A stretch of DNA of 9,483 nt from Eubacterium sp. (GTDB taxonomy: Bacteria > Bacillota > Clostridia > Lachnospirales > Lachnospiraceae): positions 1-9,483 of the forward strand of contig JAJGAH010000065.1 of assembly GCA_020844525.1 (NCBI GenBank). Reading direction: 5' to 3'. The notes below the pieces were generated by a model, which did no database searches, was not told the origin of the DNA, and saw nothing but the letters and a program-made list of their open reading frames with translations. Both the position numbers and the translations under genes were made by a program. This document shows positions 1 to 5,941 of the stretch, in pieces (positions within the stretch are counted from its first letter, which is position 1; each line of letters starts with the position of its first letter).

Positions 1-1257
1 ATCCTTTGCCAGTGCTTCCAGAACGTTCTTGTTGTTGACACAGTCGGAATCATCAACAGCGATTTCTTTCATGATATCATCATTGGTTGTCATGTTGAGA
101 ATGATGTCTTTAACAAGTGTCGGGTTATCTGTTCCGGTTGCTGCGCAGATCCATGTGCCGCCCCAGTAGAAGCCCTGCGGTCCGGTTACAAGTCCCCATC
201 CGCCGTCCTTGCCGACAGATCCATCCTCATCACTGTGCATGGAGAAGTTGATCAGCCATGCCGGTCCGAAGTAGCAGAATACCGGTGTATCTGTGAAGAA
301 GCCCTTTGACCAGTCATCAGACCACAGCTCATAGGAATTCTCCTCGCCTGCGTCTACAAGCTTCTTGGAATCATCTGCCCATTTCTTGATGTTGTCATCA
401 ACGGTAAGCTTTCCATCCTGAACCCACGGTCCGGAAACATTGTTGGAATATACACGATAAGTATCCATTGCAGAGCACATCTGGTATCCTGCAGCCTTTA
501 CCTTCTCAGCGGTCTCATTGAACTTGTCCCAGTCTGAAACTGCTTCCTGCACCTTATCCAGATCATCCGTTCCCAGAACCTTCTTTGCGATCTCGCGGTT
601 AAAAATCATACCTGCGGAGCATGCCTGCCAGGAGGAACCACGCATATCGCCGTTCGCGTCTGTAACAACGTCCTTTGTGTACTGATACTGCTTAGAAAGA
701 TCATCATCTGTGATGCCCAGATCAGAGAGCTTCATCGCAACATTTGCATCCGCATCAATATATTTCAGCGCGTAGTCTGCTTCTACCAGGAAAATATCTA
801 CCTTATTGTCTGCGGAAGCATCCTGGTTCTCCGGAAGAACGGTGTCCAGATTGTTCTGGTATGCGTTATCATCTGAAGGTGTTACGGTAAACTTGACGGT
901 AACATCACCGATGGTGCCGCCCTTGGTAGCGTCATCCGGATCCGCTGCCTTAAAGCCCGGATAATGCGCAGCCAGTCTGTTTGCGAACTCATCGTTCCAG
1001 CACTGGATATTCAGGACTTTTCCCTCACCAGATGCAGAATCAGCTGCTGCCGTGCTGTCCGCAGCTACGCTTGAAGACGAAGCTGCCGCGCTTGCTGATG
1101 ATGTGCTGCTCTCAGCTGCCGCCTGTGTGGATGTGCTGGACGAGCTTTCCTTTGCGGATGATGTCGATGTCGTCGTTCCACTTCCGCAAGCCGCCAGCGG
1201 TACGATCATTGCCGCTGCCATTGTGAGACTCAGTAATGTTTTCATGCGTTTCTTCAT
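1..1257 (-). CDS. Carbohydrate ABC transporter substrate-binding lipoprotein (family 1), C-terminus cut by window edge
   Basis: The frame is open from an ATG at 1257 to the left edge, giving 419 residues without a stop. A GGAGG (1266-1270) lies 8 nt before the ATG. Residues 1-24 are a lipoprotein signal: a basic start (MKKRMK), a hydrophobic core, and lipobox LAAC with Cys24 as the lipidated residue. Residues 25-79 are a low-complexity Ser/Thr/Ala linker, and the folded domain starts near residue 80 with VLNIQCWNDEF. The pattern beyond it (bulky aromatics, SWQACSAGMIFNREIA, WGGTWICAATGTDNP) is that of family 1 extracellular sugar-binding proteins, which are usually 430-560 residues long, so little is missing. 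It should sit outside the membrane and deliver sugar to a permease pair that would lie beyond the left edge. Cellobiose or cello-oligosaccharide as ligand is inferred only from the neighbouring phosphorylase; other beta-glucosides are possible. The family call is firm, the ligand is not. Confidence 0.9.
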   Translation of the reverse strand, partial: MKKRMKTLLSLTMAAAMIVPLAACGSGTTTSTSSAKESSSSTSTQAAAESSTSSASAAASSSSVAADSTAAADSASGEGKVLNIQCWNDEFANRLAAHYPGFKAADPDDATKGGTIGDVTVKFTVTPSDDNAYQNNLDTVLPENQDASADNKVDIFLVEADYALKYIDADANVAMKLSDLGITDDDLSKQYQYTKDVVTDANGDMRGSSWQACSAGMIFNREIAKKVLGTDDLDKVQEAVSDWDKFNETAEKVKAAGYQMCSAMDTYRVYSNNVSGPWVQDGKLTVDDNIKKWADDSKKLVDAGEENSYELWSDDWSKGFFTDTPVFCYFGPAWLINFSMHSDEDGSVGKDGGWGLVTGPQGFYWGGTWICAATGTDNPTLVKDIILNMTTNDDIMKEIAVDDSDCVNNKNVLEALAKD

Positions 1258-1284
1258 ATCCTTTTCCTCCCTTACATCACAACA

Positions 1285-1322
1285 GCTCTGCTATCCCTCT
1301 TGTATTCTTTTTCCAGCAGAGC
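1285..1322. repeat. Perfect 8-bp inverted repeat in the leader of the sugar-binding protein gene
   Basis: GCTCTGCT at 1285-1292 is matched exactly in inverted orientation by AGCAGAGC at 1315-1322, with a 22-nt spacer. It lies 28-65 nt upstream of the start codon of the lipoprotein gene and just outside its GGAGG. As RNA it can form a stem with a large loop. It has no T-tract, so it is not a classical terminator. It may stabilise the abundant binding-protein mRNA, or it may be a protein site. Its role is unknown. Confidence 0.4.
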
Positions 1323-1366
1323 ATTTTATAATGAATCATAATAACAACAGGTTCCATTCATTATGT

Positions 1367-1396
1367 GTTATAACTGCAGTTGTATTGCCCTTTCTA
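1367..1396 (-). promoter_or_regulatory. Possible promoter of the sugar-binding protein gene, overlapping a 10-bp palindrome
   Basis: On the minus strand, TAGAAA (1391-1396) and TATAAC (1367-1372) are separated by 18 bp. This is a weak but plausible -35/-10 pair that would give a leader of about 100 nt. The palindrome AACTGCAGTT (1372-1381) lies between the two boxes. The palindrome is not of the CG-centred type seen beside the phosphorylase, and the whole 1258-1430 gap contains no CG dinucleotide, so the local LacI repressor is unlikely to bind here through the same sequence. Other A/T-rich hexamers in the gap could serve as -10 boxes, and read-through from the repressor gene is also possible. 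Confidence 0.3.
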
Positions 1397-1398
1397 AA

Positions 1399-1418
1399 AC
1401 ATTTCTCTGTGGAAATGT
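1399..1418 (-). terminator. Weak hairpin after the LacI-family gene
   Basis: On the minus strand a 7-bp stem, ACATTTC pairing with GAAATGT around a 6-nt loop, is followed at once by a short T-run. It starts 13 nt after the stop codon of the repressor gene. The stem is A/T-rich, so at best it is a leaky terminator that lets some transcription pass into the sugar-binding protein gene. Confidence 0.35.
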
Positions 1419-1430
1419 CATTCTCAGAGA

Positions 1431-2441
1431 TCAGCCTTCTGAGATATCCCTTACCGTCTGACCCTCCAGCAGTCTGCCTTCTACCATCAGCTCCTCGGCT
1501 ACACAGCTCTTCCTGTGTTCGATAGTTTCCACCAGCTTCCTTCCGGAGACCTCACCGATCTTCTTCGCATCCTGATACCAGGTTGTGAGCCTCGGCCGGA
1601 TCACCTGGGAAAGTGGAATTCCATCGTAACCGGCAACGCTCAGGCCTCCTGGAATTGAGATACCCATGCGCTCGCACTGATTACTGCCGCCAATATACGA
1701 AAAGTCATCAGGGTACATGATCGCAGTCGGCGGTTCCTTCAGCTCCATGAGCTTTCTGGTCGCCTCTCCGGATGCCTTTGTGTCATGATACCTTGCTTCA
1801 ATGACATAAGCATCAGGGACTTCTATACCCAGTTCGCTGCACGCCTTATAGAATCCGCTCAGACGCTTCTGCGTGACAGAGGTCTGTTCGCCGTGGATAA
1901 ATGCGATACGGCGGTGACCTTTACTGTACAGGTAGTGAACCAGCTGATAAGCACCGTTCACATTGTCACTCATCACACAGCTGTGATCATTGAATGAATA
2001 ATCAATGGTCACCGTTGGAAACTCACTGTCGACCAGCTCCCTGACGGCCGGACTCATGAAGTCAACGCTTGCGATCAGTACACCATCGCATTTCCGGTAC
2101 CGGCAATGTTCAACAAAGGAATGATTGCCGATCGTCTGACTGATGAAGGTAATGTCGTATCCCATCGCCTCAACTGTATTCTTGGCGCTGTTCAGAATCT
2201 GAGAAAAATATTCATGTGTCAGCCCGCTCATTGTCTCGTCTTCAAACACGACACCGATATTGTGTGAGGTGTTGGTCTTCAGCTGTCTTGCTGCGGCGTT
2301 CGGCATATAGTGCATCTCCCGGGCGGCTCTCAGAATCCGCTCCGTTGTTTCCCTGCCTACATCGCTGTAGCCGTTGAGTGCTTTACTGACCGTCGCAGGA
2401 GAAACATCACATTGCCTGGATATGTCTTTAATCGTAACCAT
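1431..2441 (-). CDS. LacI-family transcriptional regulator
   Basis: This 336-residue protein has the standard LacI/GalR length and layout. The N-terminal helix-turn-helix spans about residues 3-22 (TIKDISRQCDVSPATVSKAL). A hinge-helix region follows at about 48-57 (NAAARQLKT). A periplasmic-binding-protein-like effector domain runs from about 60 to 330, with typical strands such as GVVFED, KGHRRIAFIHG and SVAGYDGIPLS. It should bind CG-centred operators as a dimer and leave DNA when a sugar binds. The start at 2441 has GGAGG (2454-2458) 12 nt upstream, a long but usable spacing. The gene is divergent from the cellobiose phosphorylase and lies upstream of a sugar-binding lipoprotein on the same strand, so the effector is probably cellobiose or a related gluco-oligosaccharide. 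Four likely operators lie in the divergent promoter region, two on its own promoter, which suggests autorepression. Family call is firm; ligand and regulon are inferred. Confidence 0.95.
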   Translation of the reverse strand: MVTIKDISRQCDVSPATVSKALNGYSDVGRETTERILRAAREMHYMPNAAARQLKTNTSHNIGVVFEDETMSGLTHEYFSQILNSAKNTVEAMGYDITFISQTIGNHSFVEHCRYRKCDGVLIASVDFMSPAVRELVDSEFPTVTIDYSFNDHSCVMSDNVNGAYQLVHYLYSKGHRRIAFIHGEQTSVTQKRLSGFYKACSELGIEVPDAYVIEARYHDTKASGEATRKLMELKEPPTAIMYPDDFSYIGGSNQCERMGISIPGGLSVAGYDGIPLSQVIRPRLTTWYQDAKKIGEVSGRKLVETIEHRKSCVAEELMVEGRLLEGQTVRDISEG

Positions 2442-2473
2442 GCTCTATGTATTCCTCCATGTAACTACTCGCT

Positions 2474-2485
2474 TAATCGTTTTCG
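2474..2485. promoter_or_regulatory. LacI-type operator O1, at the start of the repressor transcript
   Basis: TAATCGTTTTCG shares the core AATCGTTTTCG with O3 and closely matches O2 and O4. It lies just downstream of the predicted transcription start of the LacI-family gene (start near 2487), where a bound repressor would block transcription. It is the least symmetric of the four copies on its left half. Confidence 0.55.
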
Positions 2486-2493
2486 TTGACCTC

Positions 2494-2522
2494 ATTCTAA
2501 AACGTTTTCGGTTTCGTGTCAA
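2494..2522 (-). promoter_or_regulatory. Sigma-A-type promoter of the LacI-family gene
   Basis: On the minus strand a perfect -35 TTGACA (2517-2522) is followed after exactly 17 bp by -10 TAGAAT (2494-2499, 5 of 6 matches). Transcription would start near 2487, about 45 nt before the start codon. Operator O2 fills the spacer and O1 overlaps the first transcribed bases, so this promoter is probably autorepressed. Confidence 0.75.
2499..2510. promoter_or_regulatory. LacI-type operator O2, inside the repressor promoter
   Basis: AAAACGTTTT (2499-2508) is a perfect 10-bp CG-centred palindrome, extended to AAAACGTTTTCG. It sits between the -35 and -10 boxes of the LacI-family gene promoter, so bound protein would exclude RNA polymerase. 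Its centre is 25 bp from that of O1. Confidence 0.7.
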
Positions 2523-2534
2523 TTATCGTAAATT

Positions 2535-2547
2535 CACAATTATTGTG
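2535..2547. repeat. 13-bp palindrome midway between the divergent promoters
   Basis: CACAAT, one central T, then ATTGTG form a perfect odd palindrome. A second pair of inverted 7-mers, AATTATC (2521-2527) and GATAATT (2549-2555), surrounds it but with a centre 3 bp away. The sequence does not resemble the four LacI-type operators. It could be a site for a second regulator or simply A/T-rich DNA upstream of both promoters. Confidence 0.35.
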
Positions 2548-2583
2548 TGATAATTTCGTATAGTTTACATATACTTGATTTTA

Positions 2584-2596
2584 GAAATCGTTTTCG
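2584..2596. promoter_or_regulatory. LacI-type operator O3, upstream of the phosphorylase promoter
   Basis: GAAATCGTTTTCG is CG-centred, with five of six base pairs symmetric over GAAATCGTTTTC. It ends 3 bp before the -35 box of the phosphorylase promoter. Centre-to-centre distance to O4 is 61 bp, close to six helical turns, so a looped complex across the promoter is possible. It also resembles a CcpA cre box apart from the outermost bases. Confidence 0.65.
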
Positions 2597-2599
2597 CTA

Positions 2600-2628
2600 T
2601 TTACTTTCGCATAATAGCAACGTATAAT
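2600..2628 (+). promoter_or_regulatory. Sigma-A-type promoter of the cellobiose phosphorylase gene
   Basis: A perfect -10 TATAAT (2623-2628) is preceded after 17 bp by TTTACT (2600-2605), which matches TTGACA at 4 of 6 positions. The start would be near 2635, giving a leader of about 117 nt. Operators O3 and O4 flank the promoter, which fits negative control. Confidence 0.65.
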
Positions 2629-2643
2629 TAGCTGAACAGGTAC

Positions 2644-2657
2644 CGAAATCGTATTCG
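2644..2657. promoter_or_regulatory. LacI-type operator O4, downstream of the phosphorylase start point
   Basis: CGAAATCGTATTCG is CG-centred with symmetric outer arms (CGAA and TTCG). It lies about 10-23 bp into the predicted phosphorylase transcript, a position where repressor binding blocks initiation or early elongation. Confidence 0.65.
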
Positions 2658-2751
2658 TAACATTCTTGCATTAAAATGAAGCTATAGATCAAGCAAGGAT
2701 AAGAAGACAGACACACACCCTGATCTGCAGCAAGAAGACAAGGAGGAGATT

Positions 2752-5187
2752 ATGAAATTTGGACATTTCGATGATGTGAACAGGGAATATATGATCGAAA
2801 CCCCTCGTACACCACTCCCATGGATCAACTATCTTGGATCCCAGGACTTTTTCAGTCTGATTTCAAACACCGCAGGAGGTTATTCCTTCTATAAAGATGC
2901 AAAGCTCCTGCGTCTCACCAGGTATCGTTATAACAACTGCCCGCTCGACAACGGCGGCCGTTATTACTATATCAAAGATGGCGATACCATCTGGAATCCC
3001 GGCTGGCAGCCAGTGCAGACAGAGCTGGACAGTTACTCCTGCAGGCATGGTCTGGGGTACACTGTCATTACCGGAATAAAAAATCAGATCGAGGCTTCTC
3101 TGCAGGCTTTTGTGCCGGTTCATGACAGCTGCGAAATCAACCGGGTTGTCCTGACCAATCATTCCGAAGAAATCAGACATCTCGATCTCTTCAGCTTTGT
3201 GGAATTCTGCCTGTGGAATGCCCAGGATGATGCATCCAACTTCCAGCGTAATTTTTCCACTGGTGAGGTAGAGGTAGAGGGCAATACCATCTATCATAAA
3301 ACCGAATACCGGGAGCGCAGAAACCACTTCGCGATCTATTCCGTCAACAGGGATATCGCAGGCTTTGATACCAGCCGGGAAGCTTTTATCGGTCTGTACA
3401 ACGGATTTGCAAATCCCGAGGCTGTCCTTGCAGGCGAGAGCAGAAACAGCATCGCCCATGGCTGGCAGCCGGTGGGAAGCCATCACCTGAAGGTGGATCT
3501 GGAACCGGGGGCTTCCGAAAGCTATATTTTTGTACTTGGTTATTGCGAAAATCCAAGAGACCAGAAGTTTACAGCACCAAACGTCATCAACAAGAAACCG
3601 GCATATAAGCTGCTCGCCAGGTACCAGACCGACGCGCAGGTGGATGCGGCCTTTCAGGAGCTGAAGGATTACTGGAACCAGCTCCTCTCCTCCTATGTCG
3701 TACACACCGATGACGAAAAGCTTAACCGTCTTGTGAACATCTGGAATCAGTATCAGTGCATGGTTACCTTCAATATGAGCCGCAGCGCCAGCTATTTTGA
3801 GAGTGGTCTTGGCCGGGGCATGGGGTTCCGTGATTCCTGTCAGGACCTGCTCGGCTTCGTACACCTGATTCCGGAGAGAGCTCGGGAAAGAATCCTCGAT
3901 ATCGCCAACACCCAGTTTGAGGACGGCAGCACCTACCATCAGTACCAGCCTCTTACAAAGAAGGGAAATGCTGATATCGGCGGTGGCTTTAACGACGATC
4001 CACTGTGGCTCATTGCCGCAGTCTGCGCCTATATCCGTGAGACCGGGGACTTCTCGATTCTTGATGAAAAGTGTGCGTTTGACAGTGACTTCTCAAAGGC
4101 GGTTCCCCTGATGGAGCACCTGCGCAGAAGTTTCCGATTTACTTCCACGCACCGGGGCCCCCACAGACTTCCGCTGATCGGCCGCGCGGACTGGAATGAC
4201 TGTCTGAATCTGAACTGCTTCTCGGAGGAGCCGGGTGAAAGCTTCCAGACCTTTGGACCCAGCGAGGGGCCGGTTGCCGAATCGGTCTTTATTGCAGGAA
4301 TGTTTGTCAAATATGGAAGGGAATACGCGGAGCTCTGTGAGCAGATCGGCCTGGATGAGGAGGTACAGTCTGTGAAACAGGATGTGGCAGATATGGTTTC
4401 TGCTATTGAGGATGCCGGATGGGATGGAAAGTGGTTCGTTCGGGCTTATGACGCATACAGTCATGCCGTTGGCAGCCATACATGTGAAGAGGGTCAGATC
4501 TACATCGAGCCACAGGGTATGTGTGTGATGGCAGGTGTCGGACTGGATAATGGAATGGCCAGGGACGCGCTGCAGAGCGTGCAGGAGAAGCTTGAGACAA
4601 AGTATGGTATTGTTCTGCTGCAGCCTGCTTATACGAAATACCACGTTGAGCTCGGTGAAATTTCCTCCTATCCGCCGGGGTACAAGGAGAATGCCGGTAT
4701 CTTCTGCCACAATAATCCGTGGATCGCATGCGCCGAGACAATGCTCGGTCACGGCAACCGGGCGTTTGAGGTATTCCGCAAGACCTGCCCGATCTATCTG
4801 GAGGACATCAGTGAGATCCACCGCACAGAGCCTTATGTATACTGTCAGATGGTAGCAGGGAAGGACGCGCCTTCCTTTGGAGAGGGCAAAAACAGCTGGC
4901 TGACCGGAACGGCAGCCTGGACGTTTACCGCAATGAGTCAGTACATTCTTGGCATACAGCCTGCCTTTGACGGGCTGCGGATTGATCCGTGTATTCCGGA
5001 TACCATGGAATCGTATACCGTTGACAGGCTCTTCCGGGGTGTGAAGTATCACATTACTGTGGATAATCACGCACATGTTCAGAAGGGGGTACGTTCTATG
5101 ACTGTGGATGGAGTAGCTGTGGAAGGGAATGTGATCACTCCTGTGGAAGGGAAAGCAGAGGTTGATGTGCGTGTAACGCTTGGATAA
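2752..5187 (+). CDS. cbpA: Cellobiose phosphorylase (glycoside hydrolase family 94)
   Basis: The protein is 811 residues, the length I recall for the Clostridium thermocellum enzyme, and is alike throughout, from the start ([13 protein letters not shown]) to the end. It catalyses reversible cleavage of cellobiose by phosphate to alpha-glucose 1-phosphate and glucose, with inversion. No signal peptide is present, so it acts in the cytoplasm. An N-terminal beta-sandwich (about 1-300) is followed by an (alpha/alpha)6 barrel. [10 protein letters not shown] holds Asp483, equivalent to the catalytic acid Asp490 of the Cellvibrio gilvus enzyme. Arg355 and Asp361 (RGMGFRD) fit the glucose site. Arg344, His653 (CHNNPW), Thr718 and Gly719 (WLTGTAAW) fit the phosphate site. 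An AGGAGG (2741-2746) lies 5 nt before the start, and the gene ends in TAA followed directly by TAG. Chitobiose and cellodextrin phosphorylases are related alternatives, but the overall match favours cellobiose. The gene is divergent from its likely LacI-type repressor. Confidence 0.95.
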   Translation: MKFGHFDDVNREYMIETPRTPLPWINYLGSQDFFSLISNTAGGYSFYKDAKLLRLTRYRYNNCPLDNGGRYYYIKDGDTIWNPGWQPVQTELDSYSCRHGLGYTVITGIKNQIEASLQAFVPVHDSCEINRVVLTNHSEEIRHLDLFSFVEFCLWNAQDDASNFQRNFSTGEVEVEGNTIYHKTEYRERRNHFAIYSVNRDIAGFDTSREAFIGLYNGFANPEAVLAGESRNSIAHGWQPVGSHHLKVDLEPGASESYIFVLGYCENPRDQKFTAPNVINKKPAYKLLARYQTDAQVDAAFQELKDYWNQLLSSYVVHTDDEKLNRLVNIWNQYQCMVTFNMSRSASYFESGLGRGMGFRDSCQDLLGFVHLIPERARERILDIANTQFEDGSTYHQYQPLTKKGNADIGGGFNDDPLWLIAAVCAYIRETGDFSILDEKCAFDSDFSKAVPLMEHLRRSFRFTSTHRGPHRLPLIGRADWNDCLNLNCFSEEPGESFQTFGPSEGPVAESVFIAGMFVKYGREYAELCEQIGLDEEVQSVKQDVADMVSAIEDAGWDGKWFVRAYDAYSHAVGSHTCEEGQIYIEPQGMCVMAGVGLDNGMARDALQSVQEKLETKYGIVLLQPAYTKYHVELGEISSYPPGYKENAGIFCHNNPWIACAETMLGHGNRAFEVFRKTCPIYLEDISEIHRTEPYVYCQMVAGKDAPSFGEGKNSWLTGTAAWTFTAMSQYILGIQPAFDGLRIDPCIPDTMESYTVDRLFRGVKYHITVDNHAHVQKGVRSMTVDGVAVEGNVITPVEGKAEVDVRVTLG

Positions 5188-5219
5188 TAGTTGGAATATC
5201 AGTTTATAAGCAACACAGG

Positions 5220-5238
5220 CAGGGATTTCACAGCCCTG
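5220..5238 (+). terminator. Small hairpin after the phosphorylase gene
   Basis: CAGGG and CCCTG form a 5-bp G/C-rich stem with a 9-nt loop, 33 nt after the phosphorylase stop. No T-tract follows, so it is unlikely to end transcription alone. It may act with the larger hairpin just downstream or protect the 3' end. Confidence 0.25.
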
Positions 5239-5250
5239 TCGTCACAAAAT

Positions 5251-5287
5251 ATCCCCCTCCCCCACAGGAAAAAGGGGAATGGGGGAT
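5251..5287. terminator. Strong C/G-rich hairpin between convergent genes, probable bidirectional terminator
   Basis: ATCCCCC (5251-5257) pairs with GGGGGAT (5281-5287). After a small internal loop, a second block of C (5259-5263) pairs with GGGG (5274-5277) around an A-rich loop. It lies between the phosphorylase stop (5187) and the stop of the kinase-like gene (5304), which converge on it. On the minus strand it is followed by ATATTTTGTG, a modest T-tract. On the plus strand the T-rich stretch (5300-5313) comes about 13 nt later. It is the only good candidate to separate the two transcription units. Confidence 0.6.
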
Positions 5288-5303
5288 GCGCTATAAACGA
5301 TTT

Positions 5304-5924
5304 TTAGTTTTTTAAAGACTCAACGCCAAAATGCTTCTGCACTGTGTCATATATGATATCAACCGTACCGGGAATGCCAAATTCACTGATATCGATCATC
5401 AATTGCTTGAAATCACGATCGCCACGGTTCATGCCGGTAATATACCTGTAATAATTATGGCGCTGCCGATCGACCCGTTTGATCAGCTTTTCCGCAGTTG
5501 CTCTGTCAAGTTCGTATGCCTTGGCAATGTGATTAATTCTTTTTTCCAGAGGCGCATACAGAAAAATGTTTAACCTGTTAGGATACTCACGAAGTATGTA
5601 ATCGGCACATCTGCCGAAAAAAATACATGATCCATCTTTTTGCGCCAGTTCCTTGATAATTTCAATCTGTGCCTGAATCGCCTTGTCAGAATAAAATTCT
5701 GTTGAAGATCCAAAACTGAAAATTTGCAGTAGATTTCGTTTGCTTGAATCCACAATGGCATCGCTATCATTAAATGCATCCTCATTGATACCTGCTCTCT
5801 GACACGTCAGGTCGATCAAATCCTTATCATACAGCTCGATAGCCAGCTTCATAGCCAGCTCCCGTGCGACCTCTCTCGCATTGCAACCGAATTCCCGGCT
5901 GATATTAATAATGTATTTTTTCAT
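5304..5924 (-). CDS. Cytidylate-kinase-like family protein (P-loop kinase fold), last gene of the importer operon
   Basis: This 206-residue protein matches the cytidylate-kinase-like family (the Cytidylate_kin2 type): an opening strand YIINISREFG, then ELYDKDLIDL near residue 30, CIFFGRCADYIL at 100-111, the lid-like run RVDRQRHNYYRYITG at 150-164 and a closing IDIS/VDIIYD region. These proteins have a nucleoside-monophosphate-kinase fold but mostly unknown substrates. Family members usually carry REFGSGGREIA at the phosphate-binding turn. Here it reads REFGCNAREVA (10-20), so the glycine-rich loop is lost and catalysis is doubtful. I chose the ATG at 5924, with AAAGGAG (5936-5942) 11 nt upstream. 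A TTG at 5945 would add seven residues and overlap the preceding stop by 4 nt, but has no ribosome binding site. It follows the PAS/AAA+ regulator gene with a 17-nt gap, so the two are almost certainly co-transcribed. A true CMP kinase acting with translation genes is not supported by the context. Confidence 0.85.
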   Translation of the reverse strand: MKKYIINISREFGCNAREVARELAMKLAIELYDKDLIDLTCQRAGINEDAFNDSDAIVDSSKRNLLQIFSFGSSTEFYSDKAIQAQIEIIKELAQKDGSCIFFGRCADYILREYPNRLNIFLYAPLEKRINHIAKAYELDRATAEKLIKRVDRQRHNYYRYITGMNRGDRDFKQLMIDISEFGIPGTVDIIYDTVQKHFGVESLKN

Positions 5925-5941
5925 CGCTCCCTTCGCTCCTT

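Noticed and set aside
1052..1525. 157-codon plus-strand open frame across the sugar-binding protein start and the end of the repressor gene
   Set aside because: It runs antisense to the Ser/Thr/Ala linker, whose low-complexity repeats keep the opposite strand open. Both genes under it are well supported.
2584..2657. O3 and O4 as CcpA catabolite-response elements only
   Set aside because: They resemble cre boxes, but the outermost T and A are replaced, and the same core recurs on the repressor's own promoter, which favours the local regulator. CcpA binding is not excluded.
2863..3939. 358-codon open frame on the minus strand inside the phosphorylase gene
   Set aside because: It lies fully antisense to a gene whose whole length matches GH94. 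Its translation resembles no family I know, and it has no clear ribosome binding site. It is a shadow of codon bias.
4093..5076. 327-codon open frame on the minus strand over the second half of the phosphorylase gene
   Set aside because: Same reason: it overlaps the conserved catalytic part of GH94, and the translation has no recognisable domain.
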